64,000 nt of DNA from Streptomyces roseofulvus (GTDB lineage Bacteria; Actinomycetota; Actinomycetes; Streptomycetales; Streptomycetaceae): assembly GCF_039534915.1 (NCBI RefSeq), contig NZ_BAAAWE010000001.1:4588001-4652000 (forward strand), read 5' to 3'. Below, piece after piece: positions 44,035-53,780 of the stretch. Numbering within the stretch: position 1 is the first letter of the stretch; each line of letters starts with the position of its first letter. The notes beneath the pieces were generated by a model that was given only the letters and a program-made list of their open reading frames with translations, was not told the DNA's origin and made no database searches. The translations under genes were made by a program, and so were the position numbers.

Positions 44035-44937
44035 ATGACGGACGGAATCGACGAGGCGCTCGTACGACGGCTGGTGGCCGCCCAGTTCCCGCACTGGGCG
44101 GGCCTCGACGTCCGGCGGGTGGCCTCGGCCGGCACGGACAACGCGATGTTCCGGCTCGGCGACGACCTCGCCGTACGGCTGCCGAAGGCCGAGTGGGCGG
44201 CCGGTCACGCCGAGAAGGAACAGCGCTGGCTGCCCCGGCTCGCCCCCGCACTGCCCCTCCCCGTGCCCCGGCCGCTCGGCGCCGGCGCCCCCAGCGAGGA
44301 CTTCGGCCGGCCCTGGGGCGTGTACGGCTGGCTGGACGGCGCCGACGCGTGGACCTCACCGGTCACCGATCTCGCCCACGCCGCCGAGGAGTTGGGCCGC
44401 TTCGGCGTCGCCCTGCGAGCGGTCGACGCCACCGGCGGCCCGCGCTCCTTCCGGGGCGGCGCCGTCACGGAGTGGGAGGGCGGCCACCTGCCGAAGGCCG
44501 TCGCGGCGCTGTCCTCCGCCGGCCTGCTCGACGCGCCCACGGCGCTGGACGCCTGGGAGCAGGTCCTCGCCCTCCCCGCCTGGGACCGCCACCCCGTCTG
44601 GCTGCACGGCGACCTCCTCCCCGGCAACCTGCTCACCCGCGACGGCCGCCTCAGCGCCGTCATCGACTTCGGCGGCCTCGGCACCGGCGACCCCGCCGCC
44701 GACCTCCTCCCCGCCTGGACCCTCCTCACCCCCGCCACCCGCCCCCTCTTCCGCGCCGCCTCCGGCCTGGACGACGCCACCTGGGCCCGCGGCCGCGGCT
44801 GGGCCCTCTGCTGGGGCCTCGTCACGGACCACTACTACGGCGACGGAGGCGGCCCCGGCACCGCCCCCGCCCCCAACCCGACCCTCGCGGCCGTCGCCCG
44901 CCGCTCCTGGACCGAAGCCCTGTCCGAGCTCACCTGA
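44035..44937 (+). CDS. Aminoglycoside phosphotransferase-family kinase
   Basis: A 300-residue APH/choline-kinase-fold protein. GTDNAMFRLGDDLAVRLPK is the nucleotide-binding lobe, WLHGDLLPGNLL the catalytic loop and VIDFGGLGTGDPA the DFG-like motif. Such proteins phosphorylate aminoglycosides, macrolides or unrelated metabolites; resistance cannot be claimed from sequence. It ends 61 bases from the convergent helD. Confidence 0.87.
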   Translation: MTDGIDEALVRRLVAAQFPHWAGLDVRRVASAGTDNAMFRLGDDLAVRLPKAEWAAGHAEKEQRWLPRLAPALPLPVPRPLGAGAPSEDFGRPWGVYGWLDGADAWTSPVTDLAHAAEELGRFGVALRAVDATGGPRSFRGGAVTEWEGGHLPKAVAALSSAGLLDAPTALDAWEQVLALPAWDRHPVWLHGDLLPGNLLTRDGRLSAVIDFGGLGTGDPAADLLPAWTLLTPATRPLFRAASGLDDATWARGRGWALCWGLVTDHYYGDGGGPGTAPAPNPTLAAVARRSWTEALSELT

Positions 44938-44998
44938 AGCCCACGGCACCCCACGCCTCTCCGAGCGGGCAGGCGTTCCGCGGGCCCGCGACCGGGGG

Positions 44999-47020
44999 TT
45001 ACAGCTGCGGCGGCAGGGGGGCCGCGTGGGTGATCGTGAGGCCGGAGACGGCTCGGGTGAGGGCGACGTAGAGCCGCCGCAGCCCCGTCCGCTCATCGGG
45101 CTCCCCGTCGACGACGGCCGCCGGCTCGTCGAGGACCACGTAGTCGTACTCCAGGCCCTTCGCCAGCGAGGCCGGGACCAGCGTGAGGCGCGACTCCGCG
45201 GTGGTCTCCTCGCCGGGGGACAGGTACGACAGGCCCGCCGCCCCCAGCGCCTCCGCCAGCGGCGCGATCCGCGCGTCCGCGGCGATCAGACCGATCGAGC
45301 CCTCGTTCCCGAGCGCGTCCACGCACGCCGCGACCACCTCCGCGTCCGACGTCACCTCGCGGATCTCGAAGGCGCCCGGGTTCTCCCGTACCGACTCCAC
45401 CGGCGCCAGGCCCGGCGCCATGTGCGGCAGCAGCCGGGAGGCGTACGCGATGACCTCGCTCGGCACGCGGAAGCCCGCCGTCAGCTCCTCCACGCGGGAG
45501 CCCGGCTTGCCGAGGTGCGCGAGGGCGGTCTCCCAACTCGCCGTCGCCCACGGGGTGGTGCCCTGCGCCAGGTCGCCGAGGATGGTCGCCGAACCGGTGG
45601 TGCAGCGCCGCCCCACCGCCCGGTACTGCATGGGCGAGAGGTCCTGCGCCTCGTCGAGGACGACGTGCCCGAGCGAGTGCGTCCGCTCGACCAGGTCCGT
45701 CACCTCGTCGATGAGCACCGTGTCGGCCGCCGACCACTTCGCCGTCTTCACGCTCCGCGCCGGCTTCGCCCACAGCAGCAGCTTCTGCTCCTCCTCGCTC
45801 AGCACGCCCTCCGCGTGCTCCGCCAGGAACTCCGCGTCGCCGAGCAGCCGCAGCACCAGCTTCGCGGGCTCGACCGGCGGCCAGCACTCCTTCACCACGG
45901 CCTTCACCGCCGCGTTCCGCGCGACCGCGTTCTGCACCCGGTCGTCGGGCGCCTCGCCCGCCTGCTCCATCCGGACCAGGACCGCGTGCGCGATGCGCTG
46001 CGGCAGCGCCTCCCGGGCCGCCCCGTACCGGATGTCACGCTCCGTCAGCTCGCGGACGATCTCCTCCAGTTCGTACGCCGGCACCCGCCAGCGCCGCGAG
46101 CCGCGCACGACCATCAGCGGCTCCTTCGGCAGCGTCACGTGCGACCAGACGGCGCGCCGCAGCACCTCCGCCATCCGGGCGTCGCCCTTCACGACCGCCG
46201 TCGCCGCCTCGTCCGTACCCCGCACCTCGACGTGGGCCACCAGGTCGTCGACCGTCGCCTGCTTCACCTCCAGCTCGCCGAGGGCGGGGAGGACCTGCTC
46301 GATGTACTGGAGGAAGGAACGGTTCGGCCCGATGACGAGGGTCCCCGTGCGGGCCAGCCGCTCCCGGTGGGCGTACAGCAGATAGGCGACACGGTGCAGG
46401 CCGACCGCCGTCTTTCCGGTGCCCGGGCCTCCCTGCACGCACAGCGTGCCGGACAGGTCGGAGCGGACGATCTCGTCCTGCTCCGGCTGGATCGTCGCCA
46501 CGATGTCCCGCATGGGACCGACGCGCGGCCGCTCGATCTCCGCCTGGAGCAGCCGGCTGGTCTGTTCGAGCTCCGCCGGGTCGGACAGGTGCTCGTCCTC
46601 GTACGCGGTGAGCTCCCCGCCGGTGTAGCCGAAGCGGCGGCGCAGGCCGACGTCCTGCGGGTCCTTCTTCGACGCCTGGTAGTACGGCTGCGAGACCGGC
46701 GCGCGCCAGTCGATGACCATGGGGTCGCCCTGCGCGTCGTGGACGTGCCGGCGGCCGATGTAGAAGCGCTGCCCGTGCTGGGTGGGCGGCAGGTAGTCGA
46801 GCCGGCCGAAGAAGAGCGGGGTGTGGGCGAGGTCCGCGAGCGCCTTGATCCGGTCCTCGATCTGCCGCTCCAGGACGATCGAGTTGACCCAGTTCGCGGT
46901 GACGTCCTTGATGTCCAGCGCCTCCACCTCCTCGCGCATCGCGCGCAGCGCGGCGCGGGAGGCGGAGAGGTGGGTCCGCTCGCGCACGAGCGGGTCGTCG
47001 GTGGGCACAGCTGCGGACAC
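44999..47020 (-). CDS. helD: HelD-type RNA polymerase-associated helicase
   Basis: A 673-residue SF1 helicase-like protein. An N-terminal coiled-coil arm (about 10-70) precedes GGPGTGKTAVGLHR (Walker A), VLDEAQDLSPMQ (Walker B) and GLRRLYVALTRA near the end. Class II HelD proteins of actinobacteria enter RNA polymerase channels and release stalled enzyme; some (HelR) give rifamycin tolerance. I use GTG 47020, seven bases after GGAGG; the open frame extends much further upstream but is not protein-like. Confidence 0.9.
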   Translation of the reverse strand: MSAAVPTDDPLVRERTHLSASRAALRAMREEVEALDIKDVTANWVNSIVLERQIEDRIKALADLAHTPLFFGRLDYLPPTQHGQRFYIGRRHVHDAQGDPMVIDWRAPVSQPYYQASKKDPQDVGLRRRFGYTGGELTAYEDEHLSDPAELEQTSRLLQAEIERPRVGPMRDIVATIQPEQDEIVRSDLSGTLCVQGGPGTGKTAVGLHRVAYLLYAHRERLARTGTLVIGPNRSFLQYIEQVLPALGELEVKQATVDDLVAHVEVRGTDEAATAVVKGDARMAEVLRRAVWSHVTLPKEPLMVVRGSRRWRVPAYELEEIVRELTERDIRYGAAREALPQRIAHAVLVRMEQAGEAPDDRVQNAVARNAAVKAVVKECWPPVEPAKLVLRLLGDAEFLAEHAEGVLSEEEQKLLLWAKPARSVKTAKWSAADTVLIDEVTDLVERTHSLGHVVLDEAQDLSPMQYRAVGRRCTTGSATILGDLAQGTTPWATASWETALAHLGKPGSRVEELTAGFRVPSEVIAYASRLLPHMAPGLAPVESVRENPGAFEIREVTSDAEVVAACVDALGNEGSIGLIAADARIAPLAEALGAAGLSYLSPGEETTAESRLTLVPASLAKGLEYDYVVLDEPAAVVDGEPDERTGLRRLYVALTRAVSGLTITHAAPLPPQL

Positions 47021-47269
47021 GGTGAAGCCTCCGGTCGGACATACGGACACACGGACACGTCGATGTGGCCGCCGGTTTCCGACCGGACGGCAGCGCTCTC
47101 CGTACGCGGACGGGAGGCGGGGGAAGCCGGTGATTCTAACGCGGCGCGGGGGTCGGGGCGAATCCGTTTCCCGTAGGGGGAGGGGTCCGCCGTAAGGGGG
47201 ACCCCGCTTCGTCCCGGGTTCCGCCCCCAGGGCGATGTGCGGGGAATGTCCGGATTCCATCATGGAGAC

Positions 47270-47455
47270 ATGACCGCGACGACCTTCACTCTCGTGACCA
47301 CCGTCCCCCGCCCCCGCCGCCTGGCGGCCACGGCCCTCCGCGCCGCCCGCGCCTTCGGCTCCGCCGCCGTCGGCGTCACCCTCCTCGGCGACCTCGGCCC
47401 CCGGGAGGCGGGCGTCAGGAACCCCCGCCCCCCGCACGTGCGCGACGGCGACTGA
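47270..47455 (+). CDS. Small basic ORF (61 residues)
   Basis: ATG 47270 with GGAG very close upstream (47264-47267). The product has a moderately hydrophobic middle (AFGSAAVGVTLLGDLG) and a basic, proline-rich end. Codon use is normal for the window. It is in the gap between helD and the next membrane gene. No family recognised; it may not be a gene. Confidence 0.4.
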   Translation: MTATTFTLVTTVPRPRRLAATALRAARAFGSAAVGVTLLGDLGPREAGVRNPRPPHVRDGD

Positions 47456-47525
47456 GTACCTCCCCGGCCCCGGCTGAGTATCCGGACGCCTGTCGGCGCC
47501 CCGCCCGCGGTGATGGGATCGGGGC

Positions 47526-47855
47526 ATGACGACGGACAGCCCCTCTTCCCACGGCACCACCCAGGGCACCACGGACACCATCCCCGGCACCGCCCTGAAC
47601 TCCACGAACCTCCGCGTCCTCGCGGGCCTCGGTCTGCTGCTCGTCGCGGTCTGCACGGTGGCGACCATGGCCGTCACCCTCACCGACGCGATCTCCGACG
47701 ACGGCGTCGGCGGCGCCTTCGTCACCGCCGGCTTCTGGGCCGCCGGCCTCGCGGCCCTGGCGGGCGTGACCGCGCTCGCCGTGCCCCGCCGGACCCTCGT
47801 CGCCGCCCAGTACGCCCTGGCGGTCGCGGCCCCGCTCCTGGCCCTCATGGACTAG
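47526..47855 (+). CDS. Small membrane protein, two to three helices
   Basis: A 109-residue protein. A Ser/Thr-rich N terminus (1-28) precedes hydrophobic segments at about 31-52, 64-84 and 90-107. No family recognised. The stop codon TAG is part of the CTAG end of the inverted-repeat element that begins at 47852, so the true C terminus may have been changed by that insertion. Confidence 0.65.
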   Translation: MTTDSPSSHGTTQGTTDTIPGTALNSTNLRVLAGLGLLLVAVCTVATMAVTLTDAISDDGVGGAFVTAGFWAAGLAALAGVTALAVPRRTLVAAQYALAVAAPLLALMD

Positions 47856-48044
47856 GCCGTCTCTTCCGGATCATGCCGGGCTCGCGACGCCTGGCACGCA
47901 CGCTCGCCGCGTTGTCGTCGGTCGCCGACTCCCCCAGCTACCGCCGGGAGGTGCCCCCACCGCGTCGACTCCCTCCTCCGCCTTGCGAGCGCACGCACCG
48001 GACGCCGCTCCCTGATCCGGCCTGATCCGAAAGAAACGACCTAG
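47852..48044. mobile_element. MITE-like element with 28-bp terminal inverted repeats
   Basis: The 28 bases at 47852-47879 and the reverse complement of 48017-48044 agree at 24 positions and both begin with CTAG. The interior (165 bases) has no coding capacity. Total length is 193 bases. A non-autonomous element inserted at CTAG is the best reading. No matching transposase is in the window. Confidence 0.75.
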
Positions 48045-48062
48045 CCGGCGACGAAAGCGGGG

Positions 48063-49703
48063 TCAGCCCCCGAGCAGCTCGTCCGCGTCCACGATCCGGT
48101 ACGCGTACCCCTGCTCCGCCAGGAACCGCTGCCGGTGGGCGGCGAAGTCCTGGTCGATGGTGTCGCGGGCGACGACCGAGTAGAAGTGCGCCTGGTGGCC
48201 GTCCGCCTTCGGGCGCAGCACCCGCCCGAGGCGCTGGGCCTCCTCCTGGCGGGAGCCGAAGGTGCCGGAGACCTGGATGGCGACGGTCGCCTCGGGCAGG
48301 TCGATCGAGAAGTTCGCCACCTTCGACACCACGAGCACGTTGATCTCGCCGTTGCGGAAGGCGTCGAAGAGCCGCTCCCGCTCCTTGTTGGACGTCTCGC
48401 CCTTGATCACCGGCGCGTCGAGGTGGGCGCCGAGCTCGTCGAGCTGGTCGATGTACTGGCCGATGACGAGGATCTGCTGCCCGGCGAACTTCTTCACCAG
48501 CGCTTCCGTCACCCGCCGCTTGGTCGCCGTCGTCGCGCAGAAGCGGTACTTCTCCTCCGCCTCGGCCGTCGCGTACGCCAGCCGCTCCGACTCGGTGAGG
48601 TTCACCCGCACCTCGACGCAGTCGGCGGGCGCGATGTACCCCTGCGCCTCGATCTCCTTCCACGGCGCGTCGAACCGCTTGGGCCCGATCAGCGAGAAGA
48701 CGTCCGCCTCCTTGCCGTCCTCGCGCACCAGCGTCGCGGTGAGGCCGAGCCGGCGGCGGGCCTGGAGGTCGGCGGTGAACTTGAAGACCGGCGCGGGCAG
48801 CAGGTGCACCTCGTCGTAGACGATCAGGCCCCAGTCGCGGGAGTCGAAGAGCTCCAGGTGCGGGTAGACGCCCTTCCGCTTCGTCGTCAGCACCTGGTAC
48901 GTGGCGATGGTGACGGGCCGGATCTCCTTCTTCGTCCCGCTGTACTCGCCGATCTCGTCCTCGGTCAGTGAGGTCCGCCGGACCAGCTCGTTCTTCCACT
49001 GCCGGGCGGAGACGGTGTTGGTGACGAGGATCAGCGTGGTCGCCCGGGCCTTCGCCATCGCGCCCGCCCCGACCAGCGTCTTCCCGGCGCCGCAGGGCAG
49101 CACGACGACACCGCTGCCGCCGTGCCAGAAGCCCTCGACGGCGTGCTGCTGGTACGGCCGCAGGCTCCAGCCGTCCTCGGCGAGGTCGATCGCGTGCGCC
49201 TCGCCGTCGACGTACCCGGCGAGGTCCTCGGCGGGCCAGCCGAGCTTGAGCAGCGTCTGCTTGATCTGGCCGCGCTCGGAGGGGTGCACGACGACCGTGT
49301 CGGGGTCGATCCGCGCGCCGACGAGCGGCTGCACCCGCTTCGACCGCAGGATCTCCTCCAGGACGGGCCGGTCGGTGGTGGTGAGCACGAGCCCGTGCGC
49401 GGGGTGCTTGGAGAGCGTGAGCCGCCCGTACCGGTCCATGGTCTCGGCGATGTCGACGAGCAGCGCGTGCGGCACCGGATAGCGGGAGTACTCCACGAGC
49501 GCGTCCACGACCTGTTCGGCGTCGTGCCCGGCGGCCCGCGCGTTCCACAGCCCGAGCGGCGTCACCCGGTACGTGTGGATGTGCTCGGGCGCCCGCTCCA
49601 GCTCCGCGAAGGGCGCGATGGCCCGCCGACAGGCTTCGGCGAGCTCGTGGTCGACCTCCAGGAGCAGCGTCTTGTCGCTCTGGACGATGAGTGGCCCGTT
49701 CAC
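48063..49703 (-). CDS. XPB/RAD25-type DNA repair helicase
   Basis: A 546-residue SF2 helicase. LRPYQQHAVEGFW (Q-motif-like), PCGAGKTLVGAGAM (Walker A), VYDEVHLLPAP (DEVH box), GLTATLVREDGKEAD (motif III and RED) and QRLGRVLRPK (motif VI) match bacterial XPB. These unwind DNA 3'-5'. GTG start at 49703. The usual companion gene, a long helicase-associated protein, lies about 1.3 kb upstream of its start, separated by a relic and two short genes. Confidence 0.92.
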   Translation of the reverse strand: MNGPLIVQSDKTLLLEVDHELAEACRRAIAPFAELERAPEHIHTYRVTPLGLWNARAAGHDAEQVVDALVEYSRYPVPHALLVDIAETMDRYGRLTLSKHPAHGLVLTTTDRPVLEEILRSKRVQPLVGARIDPDTVVVHPSERGQIKQTLLKLGWPAEDLAGYVDGEAHAIDLAEDGWSLRPYQQHAVEGFWHGGSGVVVLPCGAGKTLVGAGAMAKARATTLILVTNTVSARQWKNELVRRTSLTEDEIGEYSGTKKEIRPVTIATYQVLTTKRKGVYPHLELFDSRDWGLIVYDEVHLLPAPVFKFTADLQARRRLGLTATLVREDGKEADVFSLIGPKRFDAPWKEIEAQGYIAPADCVEVRVNLTESERLAYATAEAEEKYRFCATTATKRRVTEALVKKFAGQQILVIGQYIDQLDELGAHLDAPVIKGETSNKERERLFDAFRNGEINVLVVSKVANFSIDLPEATVAIQVSGTFGSRQEEAQRLGRVLRPKADGHQAHFYSVVARDTIDQDFAAHRQRFLAEQGYAYRIVDADELLGG

Positions 49704-49820
49704 GCGCGATCAGGTCCTTCCGGCAGCAGGCCGTTCCCGTAACGGCCAATCCTCCAGTCTGCCCGATGCGGGGCCGTTGTCGGCGGGGGCTGCCCCACTG
49801 GACGCGACGGCGGCCGCCGC

Positions 49821-50110
49821 GATAACCCGATCACGTACGGCGCCGACGCCGTCCTCCTCGTCGTCGAGATCGTCTCGCCCTCCTCGTCGGGGCGCCGGAC
49901 CGACCGGCTGCTCAAGCCGCCGTACTACGCGGAGGCCGGGATCGAGCACCTGTGGCGTCTGGAGCTGGAGCCCGCGCCCGTGCTCGTCGTGTCCGAGCTG
50001 AGCGAGGGGCGGTACGTGGAGCGGGTGGCGGAGGCCGGGCGGGGGACGGTCGTCGAGAAGCCGTTCCCGGTCGAGGTCGGTCCGGGCCGGCTGGTGAGCC
50101 CGCGCCGCCG
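49821..50110 (+). pseudogene. Remnant of a Uma2-family endonuclease gene
   Basis: In frame from about 49824 the sequence reads ITYGADAVLLVVEIVSPSSS, RRTDRLLKPPYYAEAGIEHL and WRLELEPAPVLVV, the second half of a Uma2 (DUF820, PD-(D/E)xK) protein. The first half (about 90 residues, normally including a start) is missing, and after the VGPGRLV end homology the frame runs into the convergent VOC gene. No start codon with ribosome site precedes the conserved part. Confidence 0.75.
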
Positions 50111-50119
50111 AGGCGTCGC

Positions 50120-50497
50120 TCAGGCCGAGGGTTCCAGGAACTCCAGGCGGTTGCCGAGGTCGTCGGCGGTGTGGAAGCGGGTGTAGCCGGGGAGGGCGTC
50201 GTCCCAGGTGACGGTCGTGCCCCGGCTCTCCAGGCGGGCGGCGAGGGCGTGGATGCCGGTGACGAGGATGCCGGGGTGGGCCCTGCGGGCGGGGCGGAAG
50301 TCGTCCTCGACGCCGAGGTGCACCTCGATGCCGCCGCCGCGGAACCAGCAGCCGCCGCGGGCCGCGAGGACCGGCGGCTTCTGGATCTCCGTCAGGCCCA
50401 GCGCGTCGCCCCAGAAGGCCCGGCAGGCGTCCTCGCCGCCCGGCGGGATCGACAGCTGGACGTGGTGCAGGCCGGCCAGGGTGTGTTCCGTCGACAC
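50120..50497 (-). CDS. VOC-family (glyoxalase/bleomycin-resistance fold) protein
   Basis: A 125-residue vicinal-oxygen-chelate protein: LHHVQLSIPPGGEDACRAFW at the start, then IEVHLGVEDDF, HPGILVTGIHAL and NRLEFLEP at the end, with H and E residues at the usual metal positions. Could be a dioxygenase, lyase or binding protein. GTG 50497. Confidence 0.85.
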   Translation of the reverse strand: MSTEHTLAGLHHVQLSIPPGGEDACRAFWGDALGLTEIQKPPVLAARGGCWFRGGGIEVHLGVEDDFRPARRAHPGILVTGIHALAARLESRGTTVTWDDALPGYTRFHTADDLGNRLEFLEPSA

Positions 50498-50640
50498 GCG
50501 TCCCCCTTGATGTCGAGAATCTTGACGTCAAGATAGGGCGAGGAGTGGCGGTCGCGCAAGGGCCGGTCTGAGTACCGGCGCGGCCCGGGATGAGTAGGCG
50601 CGTGGTGGGACGGGCCGAGCGCGGCGGCTGGGATGGGTCC

Positions 50641-51018
50641 ATGCAGCAGCGCACCGCCACCGCCACCACCCTCGCCGCCCCGAACGCCGCCCTCGACGCC
50701 CCCGGGGACGCCGCCGACCCCCGCTGGTGGGGGCCGCCGCTGGCGGCGACCCTGGTCGCGCCCGTGCTGTCGGGCGCGGCGGCCGCGGCGGGGGGCCTGT
50801 TCACGGCCCTGCCCGTCTTCCTCGCCGCCGGCTTCCTCCTGCCCCTCGCGGTCGTCGCGCCCGGCTGGTTCCTCGCCCGGACCGTGCGGCGGCGCCGGGC
50901 GCGGATCCGGCTCGCCGTCACGGGGTGCGCCCTGGCGGCGGTCTATCCCCTGCTGCTCACCCAGGTCGCCTGGATGTACGTCGTCGTCATGCTGCTGACC
51001 GGCAACGTCCGCGCCTGA
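50641..51018 (+). CDS. Small integral membrane protein
   Basis: A 125-residue protein with about three hydrophobic segments (PLAATLVAPVLSGAAAAAGG; FLLPLAVVAPGWFLA; LAAVYPLLLTQVAWMYVVVM) separated by a basic RRRRAR loop. ATG 50641. No family recognised. It converges on the helicase-associated gene. Confidence 0.65.
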   Translation: MQQRTATATTLAAPNAALDAPGDAADPRWWGPPLAATLVAPVLSGAAAAAGGLFTALPVFLAAGFLLPLAVVAPGWFLARTVRRRRARIRLAVTGCALAAVYPLLLTQVAWMYVVVMLLTGNVRA

Positions 51019-51040
51019 CGGCGCCCCCGCGGCGGCGCCG

Positions 51041-53704
51041 TCAGACCTCCTCGTCCGCGAGTTCCGCCACGCCCGTGATGCGGTGCAGCGGGTACGTGCG
51101 GACCTCGTCGGCGGTGTGGTCGTAGCCGGTCACGAAGCCGCCCTCCACCCGGACCGGGGCGATGACCCGCTGGCTGGCGGCGCCCTCGGCGTTGACGTAG
51201 CCGATCCACACCGCCGAGCCCGTCATCGCCGCCGCCTGCACCGTCGCCAGGGTCTCGGCGGCCGAGGTACGGGGCAGGCCGCCCGCCGTGACCGGGACGG
51301 CGGGTTCCTTGCGTACCGCCGTGGCGGCGTGGTCCCCGGCCCGGATCGCGCGGACCGCCGCCGCGAGCAGCGTGGCGTCGGGGACCGGCGGGCCCTCCGG
51401 GACGGGGGCCGGTGCGGTGCGGGGTGGGGTCCGGTAGGCGTCGGCGCGGGTGATCAGGACGTCGCCCTCCGCCGACTCGGCGGCCGGCGCGTACCCCATG
51501 GACCGCAGCCCGTCGAGGAGCGACGCCGGGTCGACCTGCGCGGCCAGCACCGTCGGGGCGAGGCGGCGCAGGCGCAGTGCGGCGGAGCGGCGGTCGGCCA
51601 GGATCTCGCCGAGCAGGGCGTCGTCGTCGCAGCGGACGTACGCGGAGGCCGCGCCGATCCGCAGGTGCCCGTGCTTCCGCGCCACGTCGTCGATGAGGTA
51701 CGCGAGCGGCTGCGGCACCGGCGTCCGGGAGTGCGCGGCGAGGAAGGCGTGCAGGTCGGAGGCGGAGCGGCCGGTGTCGAGCGCCCGCCGTACCGAGGCG
51801 GGCGTGAACCGGTAGACCGTCGCGCCACCCTTCGATTCCACGTCCGCCAGGACCGCGAGCGCGTCGGCCAGCGGGCGGAGCAGCGGGCCGGGGGCGACGG
51901 CGGTGAGGTCGGCCTGGAGGAGGACGTGGTCGACGGGCTGGGGGAGCAGCGGTTCGAGGAGTTCCGCGGCGCGTTCCACCGCGACCTCGGGCTCCACTCC
52001 GCCGCCCTCGGCGGCCGGTGCGGCGGCCTCGGTGAGCGGCAGGTTGAGCAGGGCCCGTGCGGCCGTGGACAGGGCGCCGCGGCCGGTGATGCCGAGGAGT
52101 TCGGCGTCGTCGAGCACCCAGCGGGCCAGGCGTTCCCGCAGGTCGGCGGGGGGACGGGCGGCCGTGGGCTGGGTAGGCGCGGGGGTGGTGGCGGTGCGGA
52201 CCTCGGAGGCCCACGGCCCGGCCGCGCCGGGCTCGGTGGCGGGCGTCGAGGCGGCGCCCGCGGCCGGTGCGGGGCGGCCGGGGGTCCCGCCGGTGCCGGA
52301 GGAGGAGCGCGTGGGCCGTTCCCAGCGCAGCCGGGCCAGCAGGGACTCGGGGTCGGCCGCCGCGCCCGGCGGCAGCGTGGCCAGCAGGCCGAGGACCCGG
52401 TGGCGTACCTCGGGCGCGGCCGCCCGGTCCAGGTCGGGGCCGAGCGCGGACAGCGTCCGGCCCTTCGTGTCCTGCCCGCCGGCGAGTCTCGGGGTGCGGG
52501 TCGCCGCGAGCCAGGCGGTGACGAGGCGGGCCCAGCGTTCGGCCGGCGGCTGGTCGAGCCAGTCGTCGTACGCGGGCGTGGGCGCGTACCGCTCGTCCGC
52601 CTCGCCGTCCGAGGCCAGCAGCCCCGCCCCGTACGCCAGCTCCAGCCAGAACGCGGCCACGGGTTCCGGGACGTCGAGGGCGGCGGCCGTCCGCTTCAGG
52701 TCCCGCACGGACAGGCCGCCGGCCCGGAGCACCAGGGGGCCGCCGTGGTCCCAGGACTTCAGCAGCTCCTCGACGGTGGCGAGCGCCGCGTACGCCTGCC
52801 CGGCGGCGGCGCTGTCCACAACCTGGGGACGGTACTCGCGCGCCGTCCGCACCTCCGGCGCGCGGGGCTCCGGCGCCCGGTGCGCCCGCCCGCCCCGCAG
52901 GTGCAGCGCCACCTCGCGGGGCAGCACCATCGTGCGCGGCGACACGGGCAGCAGCAGTCCCCGGTCCCGCAGCCAGCCGACCGGCGGCGTCGGCTTCGCC
53001 GTCACCTCGCCGTAGGGCGGGCCCCACACGAGCCGGTCGAGCACGGCGAGTGCCTCCGGCGGCGCGGTGTCGAGCAGCGCCGCCATCCGTTCCCGGTCGG
53101 TGAAGAGCGCGGTGAGCGAGGCGACCGCGGACACCGGGTCGTGGGTGGACGGCAGCCCGGCCGCCGCGACGATCTCCTGGAGCCTGCCCGGCGACATGCC
53201 CGCGGTCGCCTCGGCGACGGTCGGGCCGAGCCCGGTGGGGGAGGGGTGCTGCGGCGACGGCGACAGCAGCTCGCGCGCGGTCCGTACGAGCCGCAGCCGG
53301 TCGTCGTCGCCCCACACCAGCGCCTGCTCGCGCAGCAGCGCGACCGCGCGGGGCAGCGCCGCCTCGATCTCGGGCGCGTCCCGGCCACCGCCGAACAGGT
53401 CGAGCAGGACGGGGTACGGCGCCGGGTCCGGCGCCACCGCCAGGGTCTCCGCCACCTGGAGCGAGAACCGGTCGAGCCGGTCGAGGGCCCGGACGACCGA
53501 GGCCCGTGTCCCGGCCCGGGTCGCCAGCTGCGTCAGATCGTTCGGCACCGGGCCGAGCAGGTCGGGGCGGGCCCGCAGCAGCGCCGCGAGACCGTCGTCC
53601 CCGCGCGCCCGCAGCGCCTCGGCCAGCGTGCGCGGGCTTCCCGCGGTCCCACTCGGACGTCCCTCGGGCACGTGCGCCTCCCGGTCCAGCTCGCCGATCC
53701 CCAT
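51041..53704 (-). CDS. Helicase-associated-domain protein (XPB companion)
   Basis: An 887-residue protein without helicase motifs. The N-terminal part (LAEALRARGDDGLAALLRARPD) and the C-terminal part (YLIDDVARKHGHLRIG, then AAETLATVQAAAMTGSAVWI and GYDHTADEVRTYPLHRI) correspond to the helicase C-terminal/WYL-like protein regularly found beside bacterial xpb. A Pro/Ala-rich linker (about 505-560) splits the protein. Likely acts with XPB in DNA repair. I chose ATG 53704; a frame extension of 28 residues is open. Confidence 0.75.
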   Translation of the reverse strand: MGIGELDREAHVPEGRPSGTAGSPRTLAEALRARGDDGLAALLRARPDLLGPVPNDLTQLATRAGTRASVVRALDRLDRFSLQVAETLAVAPDPAPYPVLLDLFGGGRDAPEIEAALPRAVALLREQALVWGDDDRLRLVRTARELLSPSPQHPSPTGLGPTVAEATAGMSPGRLQEIVAAAGLPSTHDPVSAVASLTALFTDRERMAALLDTAPPEALAVLDRLVWGPPYGEVTAKPTPPVGWLRDRGLLLPVSPRTMVLPREVALHLRGGRAHRAPEPRAPEVRTAREYRPQVVDSAAAGQAYAALATVEELLKSWDHGGPLVLRAGGLSVRDLKRTAAALDVPEPVAAFWLELAYGAGLLASDGEADERYAPTPAYDDWLDQPPAERWARLVTAWLAATRTPRLAGGQDTKGRTLSALGPDLDRAAAPEVRHRVLGLLATLPPGAAADPESLLARLRWERPTRSSSGTGGTPGRPAPAAGAASTPATEPGAAGPWASEVRTATTPAPTQPTAARPPADLRERLARWVLDDAELLGITGRGALSTAARALLNLPLTEAAAPAAEGGGVEPEVAVERAAELLEPLLPQPVDHVLLQADLTAVAPGPLLRPLADALAVLADVESKGGATVYRFTPASVRRALDTGRSASDLHAFLAAHSRTPVPQPLAYLIDDVARKHGHLRIGAASAYVRCDDDALLGEILADRRSAALRLRRLAPTVLAAQVDPASLLDGLRSMGYAPAAESAEGDVLITRADAYRTPPRTAPAPVPEGPPVPDATLLAAAVRAIRAGDHAATAVRKEPAVPVTAGGLPRTSAAETLATVQAAAMTGSAVWIGYVNAEGAASQRVIAPVRVEGGFVTGYDHTADEVRTYPLHRITGVAELADEEV

Positions 53705-53780
53705 CCGCCCCACGTTATCCGCTGGACAGGCGCTACCGTCAGGACCGGGACGGCGTTCGGCCGGACGGTGGAGGGGCGGC

